Shown piece after piece: positions 53,648 to 63,223 of a stretch of DNA of 64,000 nt. The stretch is from Chitinophagales bacterium. Lineage in GTDB: Bacteria > Bacteroidota > Bacteroidia > Chitinophagales > LD1. A program made the translations under genes and the position numbers. The notes below the pieces were generated by a model. It did not search any database. It was not told the DNA's origin and worked only from the letters and a program-made list of their open reading frames with translations. Within the stretch, counting starts at the first letter, position 1, and each line of letters opens with the position of its first letter. Location: NCBI GenBank assembly GCA_019638515.1, contig JAHBTS010000001.1, positions 682,001-746,000 of the forward strand, written 5' to 3'.

Positions 53648-56605
53648 ATGAAGCAACTTCTCACTCTTTTTATATTTTTTGCCACAGTAAATACATATAG
53701 CCAAAACTACTGGCAGCAGGAAGTAAACTACGATATTGACGTTACGCTAAACGATTCTGCGCATACGCTCAACGGTTTTATCACCATTCACTATAAAAAT
53801 AATTCACCTACAACACTGCACGAAATTTGGATGCACTTATGGCCCAATGCATACAAAGATAATTCCACTGCGTTTGCAAAGCAGCTGTTAGAAAATGGCA
53901 GAACCGATTTTAGGTTTAGCAAGCCACACCAAAAGGGATACATCGGCAAAATAGATTTTAAAGTAAATGCTGAAGCCGTAAAGTGGACTTTCGATAAAAA
54001 GCATATTGATATTGCGTTGCTCACACTTAACCAACCATTGCAACCGGGCGAGAGTATCACCATCAGCACTCCGTTTTTTGTGCAATTGCCAAAAACATTT
54101 TCGCGTCTCGGACACGAAGGTCAATCGTATCAAATTTCGCAATGGTATCCCAAGCCTGCGGTGTTTGATATAAGCGGATGGAATGCTATGCCATACTTAG
54201 ATATGGGCGAATTTTACAGTGAATACGGCTCGTTTGATGTACGTATTACCGTGCCCAAAAATTATGTGGTAGCCGCCACCGGAGAACTGCAAACAATTTC
54301 GGAACATCAGTGGATAGATTCACTTATTGCAGTTTTTAAAAGCGATACCTTAGTGCCGCCAACAGGGCGAAAAAAGCGCAGTATTGCCGATGCGTTTCCT
54401 CCATCGGATAGCAAAACAAAAACCATTCGGTTCGTGCAAAATAAAGTGCATGATTTTGCATGGTTTGCCGATAAGCGTTATCGCATATATCGCGATACGG
54501 TAGAGCTTCCCGTAAGCAAGAGAAAAGTAGTTTGTACTGCTATGTTTTTAAAGCAGCGTTTGCCGCTTTGGAAAAATGCTACCAAGTATTTAAAAGATGC
54601 TGTATTGCATTATAGCGCAAAGGTGGGCGAATATCCTTACAGTGTAGTTACAGCAGTAGAAGGCGCACTCGAAGCCGGAGGCGGTATGGAATATCCCACT
54701 ATCACCGTAATTGGAAATGCAGGCAGTGCCTCTAGTTTAGATGAAGTAATTACACATGAGGTTGGGCATAATTGGTTCTATGGAATCTTGGGCAGCAATG
54801 AACGGAAAAATCCGTGGATGGATGAGGGCATCAACAGCTATTACGAGCGCATATACATGAAAAGAAAGTATCCCAATCAGCCTCTGTTTGGTGTATTTGG
54901 AAAAACAAAACTTGCCGGAATGCTGGATCTCAAACGTTGGAAACAAGCTGATTTAAACTACTTGGCATACTTGCTGCAAGCACGCGAAAACCGCGACCAA
55001 GCTGCCACATTGCCGGCTTATGAATTTACATCCATGAATACAGGCATTATGGTGTATATGAAAACTGCTGTATTGCTGGAGTATCTTAAAACGCATCTAG
55101 GCGAAGCCACATTCGATAAAGCTATGCAAACCTATTTTGAACGTTGGCAGTTTAAGCATCCGCAGCCAATAGATTTTAAAACTGTATTTGAAGAAGTAAG
55201 TGCACAAAATCTTTCGTGGTGGTTCGATACATTGCTGGGTTCCACAAAAAAAAACGATGTAGTAGTGCGGCACGCCACATTGCAAAATGATGGTAGAGTA
55301 GAAGCTACACTTAAAAGCAAATTATCGGCAGTGCCTGCATTGCCAACTGTTTTTGATGGAAAAAAAATAGTGAACGACTCATCCATGATTTCGCTCGATA
55401 TTAACCGCAAAAACAATTACTATTATCCCAATAGAATTGCTAAACGCGTGCCCCCACTGCGCCTGCAGTTTTTGCAGAGTATAGAAAATCCGGAGCGAAC
55501 TCAAATATGTTTTGCGCCTTGGTATGGCTGGAATAACTACGATAAAAGTGAGATTGGTATTGCCTTTTACAATCCAATATTGCCTACCTCAAAGTTTCAA
55601 TACCTAATTGCACCTGCTTACAGTGTGGCTGCTAAAACTGTTATTGGGGGCTTCAAAATGAGCTATAATTTATTTCCTGAAGAAGGGAATATACAACACA
55701 TAGCTTTTGGTATCAATGGAAAGCGATACAGTTATTTGTTGTTTCCCGATGCCAAGCAGTTTAATAAGTTAGAGCCAACCATAGCCATAGAATTTAAAAA
55801 GAAACATGCACGAAGCCCCAATACACATTTCTTAAAGTTGCGCAGTACCAATATCTGGCTCGATTATTCATTTAAGCAAATGAAGAGCATTATTAGCCGA
55901 ACACAGCACTATTACGTAAATGAGGTTACATATAGGTTTGAAAGGAAAACTACCCTGCACCCTTTTGATGTGCAAGTGCAAATGCAGCAAAGCGATTACT
56001 TTATGCAGTTACGTGCCGAAGCCAATTTTAGAATTAGCTATAAGCAAAAGAATAAGGGCTTCGATATTAGAATTTTCGCAGCAGGAAATCCCGTGTATTT
56101 TAAACCTAAGAATGATATTTCGGCACCACTCGGTAGGCTTTATTTAAGCATGAATACATTGCAGAATAATATTTATTGGTTGCAGCGCGATTACATGTTT
56201 GATGAAACATTTATAGACCGCAATGGTTTCGATAAATACCTTGGAAGGCAAGTGGCATATACGCAAGGTGCATTTAGGTCGCTTACTACTTTTGGTGCCA
56301 CCCGCAACTTTCTATTGAGTGCTAATTTTTCTTCAGCTTTGCCCATTCCTGTTCCTGTGTATCCTTGGGCTTCTACCGCAGTAATTTTAAACGAGCAAAA
56401 CAAGTTTGATTTTGCTGCCGAAGTAGGCTTTTCCATCGGTTGGAAAAACATACTGGAAATTCATATTCCGGTTGCCACCACTAAGAATATTAAAGACAAT
56501 CAAGAGCAGATATTTGGCTACAAGCGTTTTTTTCAACGCATAAGTTTTACCGCCAAGTTTAATCTCGGAAAACCCATAGATTGGGTGAAAAGAATAGTAG
56601 GGTAG
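53648..56605 (+). CDS. M1-family metallopeptidase with C-terminal beta-barrel-like region
   Basis: This 985-residue secreted protein has a signal peptide (about 1-19), an M1 aminopeptidase-like N-terminal sheet domain and a zinc peptidase domain. The zinc site is H-E-V-G-H (370-374) with the third ligand Glu393 (D-E-G), and G-G-M-E-Y lies before it. From about residue 620 to the end the sequence turns into alternating aromatic and polar strands (for example A-F-G-I-N-G-K-R-Y; N-L-G-K-P-I-D-W-V) that look like an outer-membrane barrel. I chose the ATG at 53648 because it starts the signal peptide; the open frame reaches back to 53561. It converges with the PorP/SprF gene at 6 bp. Confidence 0.88.
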   Translation: MKQLLTLFIFFATVNTYSQNYWQQEVNYDIDVTLNDSAHTLNGFITIHYKNNSPTTLHEIWMHLWPNAYKDNSTAFAKQLLENGRTDFRFSKPHQKGYIGKIDFKVNAEAVKWTFDKKHIDIALLTLNQPLQPGESITISTPFFVQLPKTFSRLGHEGQSYQISQWYPKPAVFDISGWNAMPYLDMGEFYSEYGSFDVRITVPKNYVVAATGELQTISEHQWIDSLIAVFKSDTLVPPTGRKKRSIADAFPPSDSKTKTIRFVQNKVHDFAWFADKRYRIYRDTVELPVSKRKVVCTAMFLKQRLPLWKNATKYLKDAVLHYSAKVGEYPYSVVTAVEGALEAGGGMEYPTITVIGNAGSASSLDEVITHEVGHNWFYGILGSNERKNPWMDEGINSYYERIYMKRKYPNQPLFGVFGKTKLAGMLDLKRWKQADLNYLAYLLQARENRDQAATLPAYEFTSMNTGIMVYMKTAVLLEYLKTHLGEATFDKAMQTYFERWQFKHPQPIDFKTVFEEVSAQNLSWWFDTLLGSTKKNDVVVRHATLQNDGRVEATLKSKLSAVPALPTVFDGKKIVNDSSMISLDINRKNNYYYPNRIAKRVPPLRLQFLQSIENPERTQICFAPWYGWNNYDKSEIGIAFYNPILPTSKFQYLIAPAYSVAAKTVIGGFKMSYNLFPEEGNIQHIAFGINGKRYSYLLFPDAKQFNKLEPTIAIEFKKKHARSPNTHFLKLRSTNIWLDYSFKQMKSIISRTQHYYVNEVTYRFERKTTLHPFDVQVQMQQSDYFMQLRAEANFRISYKQKNKGFDIRIFAAGNPVYFKPKNDISAPLGRLYLSMNTLQNNIYWLQRDYMFDETFIDRNGFDKYLGRQVAYTQGAFRSLTTFGATRNFLLSANFSSALPIPVPVYPWASTAVILNEQNKFDFAAEVGFSIGWKNILEIHIPVATTKNIKDNQEQIFGYKRFFQRISFTAKFNLGKPIDWVKRIVG

Positions 56606-56611
56606 GAGTAA

Positions 56612-57610
56612 CTAAAATTTTACGCAGGGAGCCTTGTCGCGTTTATTTTTTTGCAATTGCACAATGTATGAAACGCCTACCTCTATTGAGCCTTGAAAGT
56701 GCGTAGCTTTGCGCAACTGGCTTATATTAAAATCATAACCCACCACGGCTTGAAATCCCTTGTAATCTAAGCGCGCACTGGCAATGAGTGCATCGGGTGC
56801 AGGATTGGCAAAGCGGGTAAATAAGCCAAATGCAATGCCGTTTCTTTCATCGCTAAAAGCATCGAAAATATATTGAGCATAAGTGCCGGCATTTACTTGC
56901 CATAGCCCTCCTTGATATATAAACATGGCAGATGGCAATAAGTTGAATCTTGGTGTAATGTCTATTACTGCACCTGTGTGTGCCGTAATGTTTGCTTTTA
57001 CATTGCTGCCTATTGTTGCAAACCGCTCCTTGGGTTGTAAAATATGCTTGTATGCTCCTGCTATATACCAACTTAGCCTGCTGCGGAAGGCAATATGGTA
57101 GCGTAATCCAACACCTGCATCAAAAGAAATGGTATTGGCAGAAATATTTTCGGGAATACCATCAGAAAATACTGCTTTCCCGGTTTGGATACCATACATT
57201 CTAAGTTCACCTTGCAAGCCTAGTGCAATAGAGTGGCGCACATTGCCTCTTCCAAATCCCTTTGAATAAGCAAGGTTCATGGTGGCATTGGTGGTTCTAA
57301 AGCTTAAATCGCCAGCCCAGTCGTTGTAAACGCATAGGCCTGCGCCCATGTAATTTCGCTTGTATTTTCCTTTTAAGAAAGCGCCATCCACTGCTGCGCC
57401 TACTGTTTGCATCATGCTGCTGCCGTATTTAGAATGTACGGTGAAAAATTGATTTCGGTAAATTGCTGCTGCGCGTATATCACCATCAAAAAAACCTGTC
57501 ATGGCGGGGTTTAGGTGCAGGGGCATGGCATGTATTTGCGAGAATGCAACATCTTGTGTTTTGGCACACAGTGTACTAAGTACGAATAAAAGTATAAGAC
57601 CGATACGCAT
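56612..57610 (-). CDS. PorP/SprF-family type IX secretion system membrane protein
   Basis: This 332-residue outer-membrane protein has a signal peptide (about 1-18) and the family opening D-V-A-F-S-Q...P-L-H-L-N-P-A-M-T-G-F. Barrel-like strands follow (Y-R-N-Q-F-F; L-G-V/S-Y), including G-F-Q-A-V-V-G-Y-D-F. PorP/SprF proteins anchor or display T9SS substrates at the surface. The window also contains a T9SS substrate, the subtilase at 4.1-6.2 kb. The start is ATG at 57610; a -7-like TACATTCG lies upstream on the minus strand. Confidence 0.9.
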   Translation of the reverse strand: MRIGLILLFVLSTLCAKTQDVAFSQIHAMPLHLNPAMTGFFDGDIRAAAIYRNQFFTVHSKYGSSMMQTVGAAVDGAFLKGKYKRNYMGAGLCVYNDWAGDLSFRTTNATMNLAYSKGFGRGNVRHSIALGLQGELRMYGIQTGKAVFSDGIPENISANTISFDAGVGLRYHIAFRSRLSWYIAGAYKHILQPKERFATIGSNVKANITAHTGAVIDITPRFNLLPSAMFIYQGGLWQVNAGTYAQYIFDAFSDERNGIAFGLFTRFANPAPDALIASARLDYKGFQAVVGYDFNISQLRKATHFQGSIEVGVSYIVQLQKNKRDKAPCVKF

Positions 57611-57719
57611 GACAATAAATAGAGCGCGAATGTAAAAATGTGAGGAAGTAAAAATAATGGTGGTCTATTTCGGTAAATAACAAACTATATGTATGGTCGG
57701 ATCTAAAAAATAGTAGCAG

Positions 57720-57836
57720 TTAACGCTTAGGACATTCCTTACAGCGTTTATCTTTTTTATATTTTTTGCAGCATTTCTTTTTACGGCAAATTTTTGTCGT
57801 TTTTCCCTTTAAAGTAAGATTAAAAGGTAGTTCCAT
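57720..57836 (-). CDS. 38-residue Cys/Lys-rich peptide
   Basis: This short open frame (ATG at 57836, TAA at 57720-57722) encodes 38 residues with 13 Lys, 3 Arg and 5 Cys. The cysteines follow Cys17-x4-Cys22-Cys23-x8-Cys32-x2-Cys35, and the protein ends in E-C-P-K-R. The first 16 residues are milder (M-E-L-P-F-N-L-T-L). The composition suggests a small zinc- or nucleic-acid-binding peptide, but that is inference. It starts 1 bp after the stop of the sugar epimerase gene on the same strand, so the two are likely co-transcribed. No known function can be named. Confidence 0.6.
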   Translation of the reverse strand: MELPFNLTLKGKTTKICRKKKCCKKYKKDKRCKECPKR

Positions 57837-57837
57837 T

Positions 57838-58773
57838 TTAGTAGTTGTATTTACCGCTTTCTACTGTTTTTTTTATGCCATCTTTAAGTGAAGTCATTGG
57901 GCGACCAAGCAAGGCGCGCATTTTTGAAATATCTGGTTTGCGCCTTGTCATATCACCTTCTACCAATGGAGGTAGGTGTATTAAGCCAGATGACGAGCCT
58001 GTAATTTCAAGGATGGTTTGTGCAAGTTCAATAACCGGAAGTTCAATATCGCTTCCAATATTTACGGTATCGTTAATGTGCTTGTTATGGTAAAAGGCGT
58101 TTACACAAGCTTCAATATTATCTTCTTTATAGCAGAATGTTCTGGTTTGGGTACCATCGCCATAAATGGTAATAGGTTGATTGTTTACGGCAGCTTTAAT
58201 AAAGCGACTCATAACAAAATCGGTACTTTGTTTAGGACCGTAAGTATTAAAGAACCGGAAAATGGTATAGTCTAATCCAAATTCTTGTTGGTAGCTGCGC
58301 AAAAATGCTTCACCTACGTTTTTTACTACGGCATAAGGCAGGCGCGAATTGAGCGGAGTGGTCATTTCGTTTTGCGGATGCTCTATTGGTTCGCCATATA
58401 CTTCTGATGAAGATGAGAAAAATACTCTTCTCACTCCGGTGTTTTTACATAAATCAAGGATATATTTTATCCCTTGAATATCGTTGAGCACGCTTACGGG
58501 ATTATCTAAAGTTCGTTTTACGCCCACTACTGCTGCGTAGTGAAAAACATAATCGAATTTATAGCTGGTCATTACCGCACTTATGTCGCGGTATTCATTG
58601 CAATTGCATTTTATGAATTTCCAATTTCCGGTATTGGATTCCGGTAGTCTGGAGCGGTTTCCGGTAGAAAGGTTATCTACGATTACCACAAAGTTATCGG
58701 GGTTTTCAATAAGTTTATCTACTAAGCAACTGCCCACAAATCCTGCTCCCCCGGTAACTAAAATTTTTATCAT
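57838..58773 (-). CDS. NAD-dependent sugar-nucleotide epimerase/dehydratase (UXS-like)
   Basis: This 311-residue extended short-chain dehydrogenase has the NAD loop T-G-G-A-G-F-V-G (7-14), the Ser-rich active-site strand F-F-S-S-S-S-E-V-Y-G (118-127) and the catalytic Tyr147-x3-Lys151. The substrate helix (R-F-F-N-T-Y-G-P) and G-D-G-T-Q-T-R-T-F follow. It resembles UDP-glucuronate decarboxylase and dTDP-glucose 4,6-dehydratase-type enzymes; UXS-like is my best guess. It is 18 bp after rfbA and 1 bp before the 38-residue peptide gene. Confidence 0.85.
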   Translation of the reverse strand: MIKILVTGGAGFVGSCLVDKLIENPDNFVVIVDNLSTGNRSRLPESNTGNWKFIKCNCNEYRDISAVMTSYKFDYVFHYAAVVGVKRTLDNPVSVLNDIQGIKYILDLCKNTGVRRVFFSSSSEVYGEPIEHPQNEMTTPLNSRLPYAVVKNVGEAFLRSYQQEFGLDYTIFRFFNTYGPKQSTDFVMSRFIKAAVNNQPITIYGDGTQTRTFCYKEDNIEACVNAFYHNKHINDTVNIGSDIELPVIELAQTILEITGSSSGLIHLPPLVEGDMTRRKPDISKMRALLGRPMTSLKDGIKKTVESGKYNY

Positions 58774-58791
58774 TTTTTTATCTGTTTAGAA

Positions 58792-59652
58792 TTATGCTGA
58801 AATTTCCATTAAGTATTTTCCGTAACCGCTTTTGAGTAATGGCTCTGCCAAGGTGCGCAATGCTTGAGTAGAAATAAATCCCTGCCGCCATGCTTCTTCT
58901 TCAATACAGCCTACTTTTAAGCCTTGTCTTTGTTCAATTACTTGTACAAACTGCGAAGCCTGCATAAGTGAATCGAAAGTGCCTGTATCTAGCCAAGCGG
59001 TGCCGCGGTCTAAAATACCAACCGATAGTTTATTTTGCTCTAAATATACTTTGTTTACATCGGTAATTTCGTATTCGCCACGGGCGCTGGGTTGCAGTGC
59101 TTTTGCAATTTCTACCACATGGTTGTCGTAAAAGTATAAGCCGGGTACGGCATAATTGCTTTTAGGCTGCTTGGGTTTTTCTTCAATAGAAATGGCTTTT
59201 CCTTCTTTATTGAATTCTACTACGCCATAGCGCTCCGGATCGCTTACATGGTAGGCAAATACCACACCGCCCTCAGGATTTACTTTGGATTTTAGAAGAT
59301 TATCTAGTGAGGAACCATAAAAGATATTGTCGCCTAAAATAAGCGCTGCCTTATCGTTTTCTATAAAAGTATCTCCAATTACAAATGCTTGTGCCAAGCC
59401 GTTGGGTACTTCTTGTACTCTGTATTCAAACCTGCAGCCGTATTTTTTTCCATCGCCCAGTAAACGTTCAAAGTTGGGCAAATCATGTGGTGTAGAAATA
59501 ATAAGTATTTCGTTTATGCCGGCTTTCATGAGTACGCTCAGCGGGTAGTATATCATTGGCTTATCGTAAATGGGCATTACTTGTTTGCTTATGGCATAAG
59601 TAATGGGATAAAGCCGTGTGCCGCTGCCGCCTGCTAGAATAATTCCTTTCAT
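58792..59652 (-). CDS. rfbA: Glucose-1-phosphate thymidylyltransferase
   Basis: RfbA (RmlA) makes dTDP-glucose from glucose-1-phosphate and dTTP, the first step to dTDP-rhamnose and dTDP-amino sugars. The 286-residue protein has the nucleotide loop [12 protein letters not shown] (6-17), Y-D-K-P-M-I-Y-Y-P and the metal-site segment L-G-D-N-I-F-Y-G. It is directly upstream of the epimerase. The product could feed the WecE-type enzyme of the central polysaccharide locus, but rmlB is not in the window. Confidence 0.95.
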   Translation of the reverse strand: MKGIILAGGSGTRLYPITYAISKQVMPIYDKPMIYYPLSVLMKAGINEILIISTPHDLPNFERLLGDGKKYGCRFEYRVQEVPNGLAQAFVIGDTFIENDKAALILGDNIFYGSSLDNLLKSKVNPEGGVVFAYHVSDPERYGVVEFNKEGKAISIEEKPKQPKSNYAVPGLYFYDNHVVEIAKALQPSARGEYEITDVNKVYLEQNKLSVGILDRGTAWLDTGTFDSLMQASQFVQVIEQRQGLKVGCIEEEAWRQGFISTQALRTLAEPLLKSGYGKYLMEISA

Positions 59653-59677
59653 GTTTTATATAGTATATAAGTAGCTG

Positions 59678-60601
59678 TTACAGTTTAATTCCCGGATCGG
59701 GTATGGCAGCTAACTTTTCTTGAATGCTTTTTATTTTACTTTCTTGCTTATCTATTTCGGTTTGTGCGGCTTTCTTTTGCCCTGTGGTTTTGTCTTGTGC
59801 ACGCTCTTCATTTCTTATGCTGGCTTTGCATTCGTCAATTTCCTTTGCCATTTTTTCTTTTTGTTTGTATAGGTTCGATTTGTCTTTTTCTAAACCTTTC
59901 AAAGTTTTCTGAGCTACTTTCTTTTCATCGCCCAAAGCATTGGTTAATTTTAAAATTACATCTTTTTGTTGTGCAATTTGCCCATTTTTAAGTTCTATTT
60001 CGCGGTCGGTTCTTCTAATTTCGGCTTCGTTCTTTTCAATCTTTCTTTTGCTTTCGGCAATGCTTTTTTCGCTCTTGTCAAATTCTTTTTGGAAAGTTTT
60101 CATGTTGCCTTCCATTCCTTTTAATACTTTTTGTTCTGTTTCTAATTCGGCTTTTACTTGTTCTATTTTCACCAAATTGGCAAAGTCGTTCAAGTATTTT
60201 TTAATGGCAAGTATTTTTTCATCGGTGGTAGTGCCCGGAGCTAAAAATACATCTTGCTCTGCAAAAAACGCGGTTAAGCGTACACCTTCAATAGTTTCTA
60301 ACATGGTAGCATATAAAAAGAAAGGAGAAGGTGAAATATTGCGATCTACGGCTCCAATAATTGTCCATTCACCTTTATTGTTTTGAACTTTTTCTTTTGA
60401 ACCCCTTGCCACATATTTGCCCCAAAGCGTTTCAATTTCTTTTAACTTGGCTCCGGGTAGGTTAAATATAAATGCAGGTTGAGTGCCTTTACTCATGGGT
60501 TTTGGCTCAATAGTAAATTCTACACCTTGATTGGGAGTTGTTTCTTGAACAAATGCAACCTTAAAAAATAGGAGGAAAATAATTGCTAATACGTTACGCA
60601 T
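59678..60601 (-). CDS. Secreted coiled-coil protein of unknown function
   Basis: This 307-residue protein has a signal peptide (about 1-18), a compact N-terminal region (about 25-145) and then a long Glu/Lys-rich heptad-patterned coiled coil (about 148-300), ending P-D-P-G-I-K-L. No enzyme motif is seen. It is probably periplasmic or envelope-bound with a structural role. It starts 25 bp upstream of the rfbA gene and is divergent from the ribosomal protein operon. Confidence 0.75.
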   Translation of the reverse strand: MRNVLAIIFLLFFKVAFVQETTPNQGVEFTIEPKPMSKGTQPAFIFNLPGAKLKEIETLWGKYVARGSKEKVQNNKGEWTIIGAVDRNISPSPFFLYATMLETIEGVRLTAFFAEQDVFLAPGTTTDEKILAIKKYLNDFANLVKIEQVKAELETEQKVLKGMEGNMKTFQKEFDKSEKSIAESKRKIEKNEAEIRRTDREIELKNGQIAQQKDVILKLTNALGDEKKVAQKTLKGLEKDKSNLYKQKEKMAKEIDECKASIRNEERAQDKTTGQKKAAQTEIDKQESKIKSIQEKLAAIPDPGIKL

Positions 60602-60689
60602 CAGATAGTTTGTTTTAATTGAAGTGCAAAAAAAACAAACACTTCCATAAAGGAAAGAATGTGCAAAAAGAAATTTTTTAGCTTACCCC

Positions 60690-60719
60690 TTGCATCACAA
60701 CTGGCAAATACTATCTTTG
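60690..60719 (+). promoter_or_regulatory. Promoter of the ribosomal protein operon
   Basis: TTG (60690-60692), a 19-bp spacer and TATCTTTG (60712-60719) match the Bacteroidota consensus exactly. It lies 40 bp upstream of the rpsC ATG. The A/T-rich leader that follows has no Shine-Dalgarno sequence, as usual in the phylum. Its presence shows that rpsC begins the transcript here. Confidence 0.8.
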
Positions 60720-60759
60720 CAGCCCTTTTTGTAGAAAAAACACAAAAAAATAATAATTC

Positions 60760-61509
60760 ATGGGTCAGAAAACCAGTCCAATAGCCAATAGACTTGGCAT
60801 CGTCCGCGGATGGGATAGCAATTGGTACGCAGGAAAAGACGCTTCTCAGAAGTTGATTGAAGACGAAAAAATTCGTACTTACCTGAAAGCTCGTATTAAC
60901 AAAGGTGGTATCTCTAAGATTACTATCGAAAGAACTTTAAACCGCGTAACTGTAACTATCCACACCTCGCGTCCGGGTATCATTATTGGTCGTGGTGGCA
61001 ATGAAGTAGATAGAATTAAAGAAGAAATTAAGGCTATTACAGGCAGAGATGTACAAATAAATATCTCTGAAATTCGCAGGCCGGAATTAGAAGCTGCAAT
61101 TGTAGGCGAAACTATTGCTAAGCAGTTGGAAGCTAGAATTAATTACCGCAGAGCAGTTAAAATGGCAATTGCTTCGGCAATGAGAATGGGCGCAGAAGGA
61201 ATTAAAGTGCGTGTAAGCGGTAGAATTGGAGGTGCAGAGATTGCACGTAGCGAAGAATATAAACAAGGAAGAGTGCCTTTACATACATGGAGAGCAGATA
61301 TAGACTATGCTCTTTGCGAAGCATTAACCGTTTACGGAAAGTTGGGCATAAAAGTATGGGTTTGCCGTGGAGAAGTATATGGTAAACGCGATCTTTCGCT
61401 TGCTGCCGCAGCAAATAACGAAGGAGGAAGAGAAGAGCGCAGACAACCACGCAGAGGTGGTGCCGGTGCAGGTGGTGGTCGCGGACGTGGAGAAAGAAAA
61501 CAGAATTAA
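60760..61509 (+). CDS. rpsC: 30S ribosomal protein S3
   Basis: S3 forms part of the mRNA entry site of the 30S subunit. The 249-residue protein starts [13 protein letters not shown] and has the KH motif I-I-I-G-R-G-G-N-E (about 74-82) followed by the C-terminal S3 domain. The tail after about residue 225 is Gly/Arg-rich ([10 protein letters not shown]). It is the first gene of the operon; rplV and the earlier S10-operon genes are not upstream. Confidence 0.97.
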   Translation: MGQKTSPIANRLGIVRGWDSNWYAGKDASQKLIEDEKIRTYLKARINKGGISKITIERTLNRVTVTIHTSRPGIIIGRGGNEVDRIKEEIKAITGRDVQINISEIRRPELEAAIVGETIAKQLEARINYRRAVKMAIASAMRMGAEGIKVRVSGRIGGAEIARSEEYKQGRVPLHTWRADIDYALCEALTVYGKLGIKVWVCRGEVYGKRDLSLAAAANNEGGREERRQPRRGGAGAGGGRGRGERKQN

Positions 61510-61532
61510 GAACATAACATCATAACAACATC

Positions 61533-61970
61533 ATGTTATTACCTAAAAGAACAAAATATCGCAAACTGCAGAAGGGTCGCAACAAAGGGGTTGCTTCTCG
61601 CGGGTTCTCAATATCTTTTGGAACTTATGCTTTAAAAAGCTTAGAGTCTGCTCATGTTACCAATAAGCAAATAGAAGCGGCTCGTGTTGCCGTAACTCGT
61701 TTTATGAAGCGTGAGGGAAAAGTATGGATTCGTATTTTCCCCGATAAAGTAATTACTCGCAAGCCTTTAGAGGTAAGGATGGGTAAAGGTAAAGGTAACC
61801 CAGAAGGTTGGGCTGCCGTTGTAAAACCTGGAACTATCTTATTTGAGTGCGATGGCGTTTCACGCGAAGTAGCTGTAGAAGCTATGCGCCTTGCCGCACA
61901 AAAATTACCGGTTAAAACAAAATTTATAACCGCACACGATGCTGTAGAAATAGCAAGTGCAGAAAAATAA
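61533..61970 (+). CDS. rplP: 50S ribosomal protein L16
   Basis: L16 lies at the base of the central protuberance and helps form the A site. The 145-residue protein starts [11 protein letters not shown] and contains [12 protein letters not shown], the conserved loop near the peptidyl transferase centre. It follows rpsC after 23 bp in the normal order. Confidence 0.97.
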   Translation: MLLPKRTKYRKLQKGRNKGVASRGFSISFGTYALKSLESAHVTNKQIEAARVAVTRFMKREGKVWIRIFPDKVITRKPLEVRMGKGKGNPEGWAAVVKPGTILFECDGVSREVAVEAMRLAAQKLPVKTKFITAHDAVEIASAEK

Positions 61971-61997
61971 TTCACGAAAACTATAATAATTTAAGTC

Positions 61998-62207
61998 ATG
62001 GGAGTGAATAAAAAATTAAGCCAAAAAGACGTTACTCAATACGTTGTTGAAGATTTGGCTGCTAAAGTAAGCGAGGAAAAGCAAGCATTGCAACGTGCTA
62101 AGTTTTCGCACGCTATTACCACTTTGGATAATCCGGCAGGCATTACTGCAAAACGCAGAAATATTGCCCGTCTTTTAACTGAATTCAATAAAAGGAAAAA
62201 AGCCTAA
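61998..62207 (+). CDS. rpmC: 50S ribosomal protein L29
   Basis: This 69-residue, mostly helical protein sits by the exit tunnel. The order rplP-rpmC-rpsQ and the ending [10 protein letters not shown] support the call. It lies 27 bp after rplP and 8 bp before rpsQ. Confidence 0.93.
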   Translation: MGVNKKLSQKDVTQYVVEDLAAKVSEEKQALQRAKFSHAITTLDNPAGITAKRRNIARLLTEFNKRKKA

Positions 62208-62215
62208 GCATAAAA

Positions 62216-62470
62216 ATGGAACGCAATCTCAGAAAAGAACGTGTGGGCATCGTAACTAGCGATAAAATGGACAAAACCATTACTGTAGCTATTGAAAAAC
62301 GTGTGAAACACCCTATTTACGGAAAGTTTGTAAAGCAAACAAAGAAGTTTAAAGCACACGATGAAAAAAATGATGCAAAAGCCGGAGATACCGTAAAAAT
62401 TATGGAAACCCGCCCATTAAGTAAAACTAAGCGCTGGCGTTTGGTAGAAGTGGTAGAAAGAGCAAAATAA
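62216..62470 (+). CDS. rpsQ: 30S ribosomal protein S17
   Basis: This 84-residue OB-fold protein begins [20 protein letters not shown] and ends in the typical [10 protein letters not shown]. It binds helix 11 of 16S rRNA. Confidence 0.96.
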   Translation: MERNLRKERVGIVTSDKMDKTITVAIEKRVKHPIYGKFVKQTKKFKAHDEKNDAKAGDTVKIMETRPLSKTKRWRLVEVVERAK

Positions 62471-62504
62471 CATAATCTGTTAACCAATAAATTAAGCTGA
62501 AAAA

Positions 62505-62873
62505 ATGTTACAACAGGAAAGCCGTGCAATAGTAGCCGACAACAGCGGAGCCAAAGAAGTACTTATTATTAGAGTACTTGGAGGCACCAAAAGACGCTAT
62601 GCCGGAATTGGAGACAAAGTGGTAGTAACCGTAAAAAAAGCGTTACCAACCGGTGGTGTAAAGAAAAGCGCCAAAAGTAAAGCTGTAGTAGTTAGAACAT
62701 CTAAGCATTTGCGCAGAAAAGATGGTTCTTATATTCGTTTTGATGATAATGCAGTAGTACTGCTGAATAACCAAGATGAACCACGTGGTACCCGTATTTT
62801 CGGACCGGTTGCCCGCGAATTGCGCGATAAAGGTTATATGAAAATTATTTCATTAGCTCCTGAAGTATTATAA
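62505..62873 (+). CDS. rplN: 50S ribosomal protein L14
   Basis: This 122-residue protein starts [17 protein letters not shown] and ends I-I-S-L-A-P-E-V-L, matching L14 throughout. It contacts the 30S subunit in bridge B8. It lies 34 bp after rpsQ. Confidence 0.97.
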   Translation: MLQQESRAIVADNSGAKEVLIIRVLGGTKRRYAGIGDKVVVTVKKALPTGGVKKSAKSKAVVVRTSKHLRRKDGSYIRFDDNAVVLLNNQDEPRGTRIFGPVARELRDKGYMKIISLAPEVL

Positions 62874-62892
62874 ATTTTAGCCGTTTAAGAAT

Positions 62893-63201
62893 ATGAAATT
62901 GCATGTAAAAAAAGGCGACACAGTTCAAGTGCTTGCCGGAGACGATAAGGGAAAACAGGGTAGAATTACCGAAATTGACCGTAAAAAACAACGTGTGTTT
63001 ATAGAAGGCGTAAACCTTCAAACAAAACACGCTAAACCGAATGCACAAAATCCAAATGGAGGTATTGTAAAGAGCGAAGGCTCTGTGCATATTTCTAATG
63101 TTGCCTTATTGAGCGATGGAAAACCAACTCGCGTTGGTAGAAAAGAAGAAGGCGGAAAAACAGTACGCGTTAGCAAAAAAACAGGAAAAGTTTTAGATTA
63201 A
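62893..63201 (+). CDS. rplX: 50S ribosomal protein L24
   Basis: This 102-residue assembly-initiating protein has the KOW motif K-G-D-T-V-Q-V-L-A-G-D-D-K-G-K-Q-G. In nearly all bacteria rplX is followed by rplE. Here the next gene, 22 bp on, is rpsD. Confidence 0.95.
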   Translation: MKLHVKKGDTVQVLAGDDKGKQGRITEIDRKKQRVFIEGVNLQTKHAKPNAQNPNGGIVKSEGSVHISNVALLSDGKPTRVGRKEEGGKTVRVSKKTGKVLD

Positions 63202-63223
63202 ACAACAGTAAAAAAGATATACA

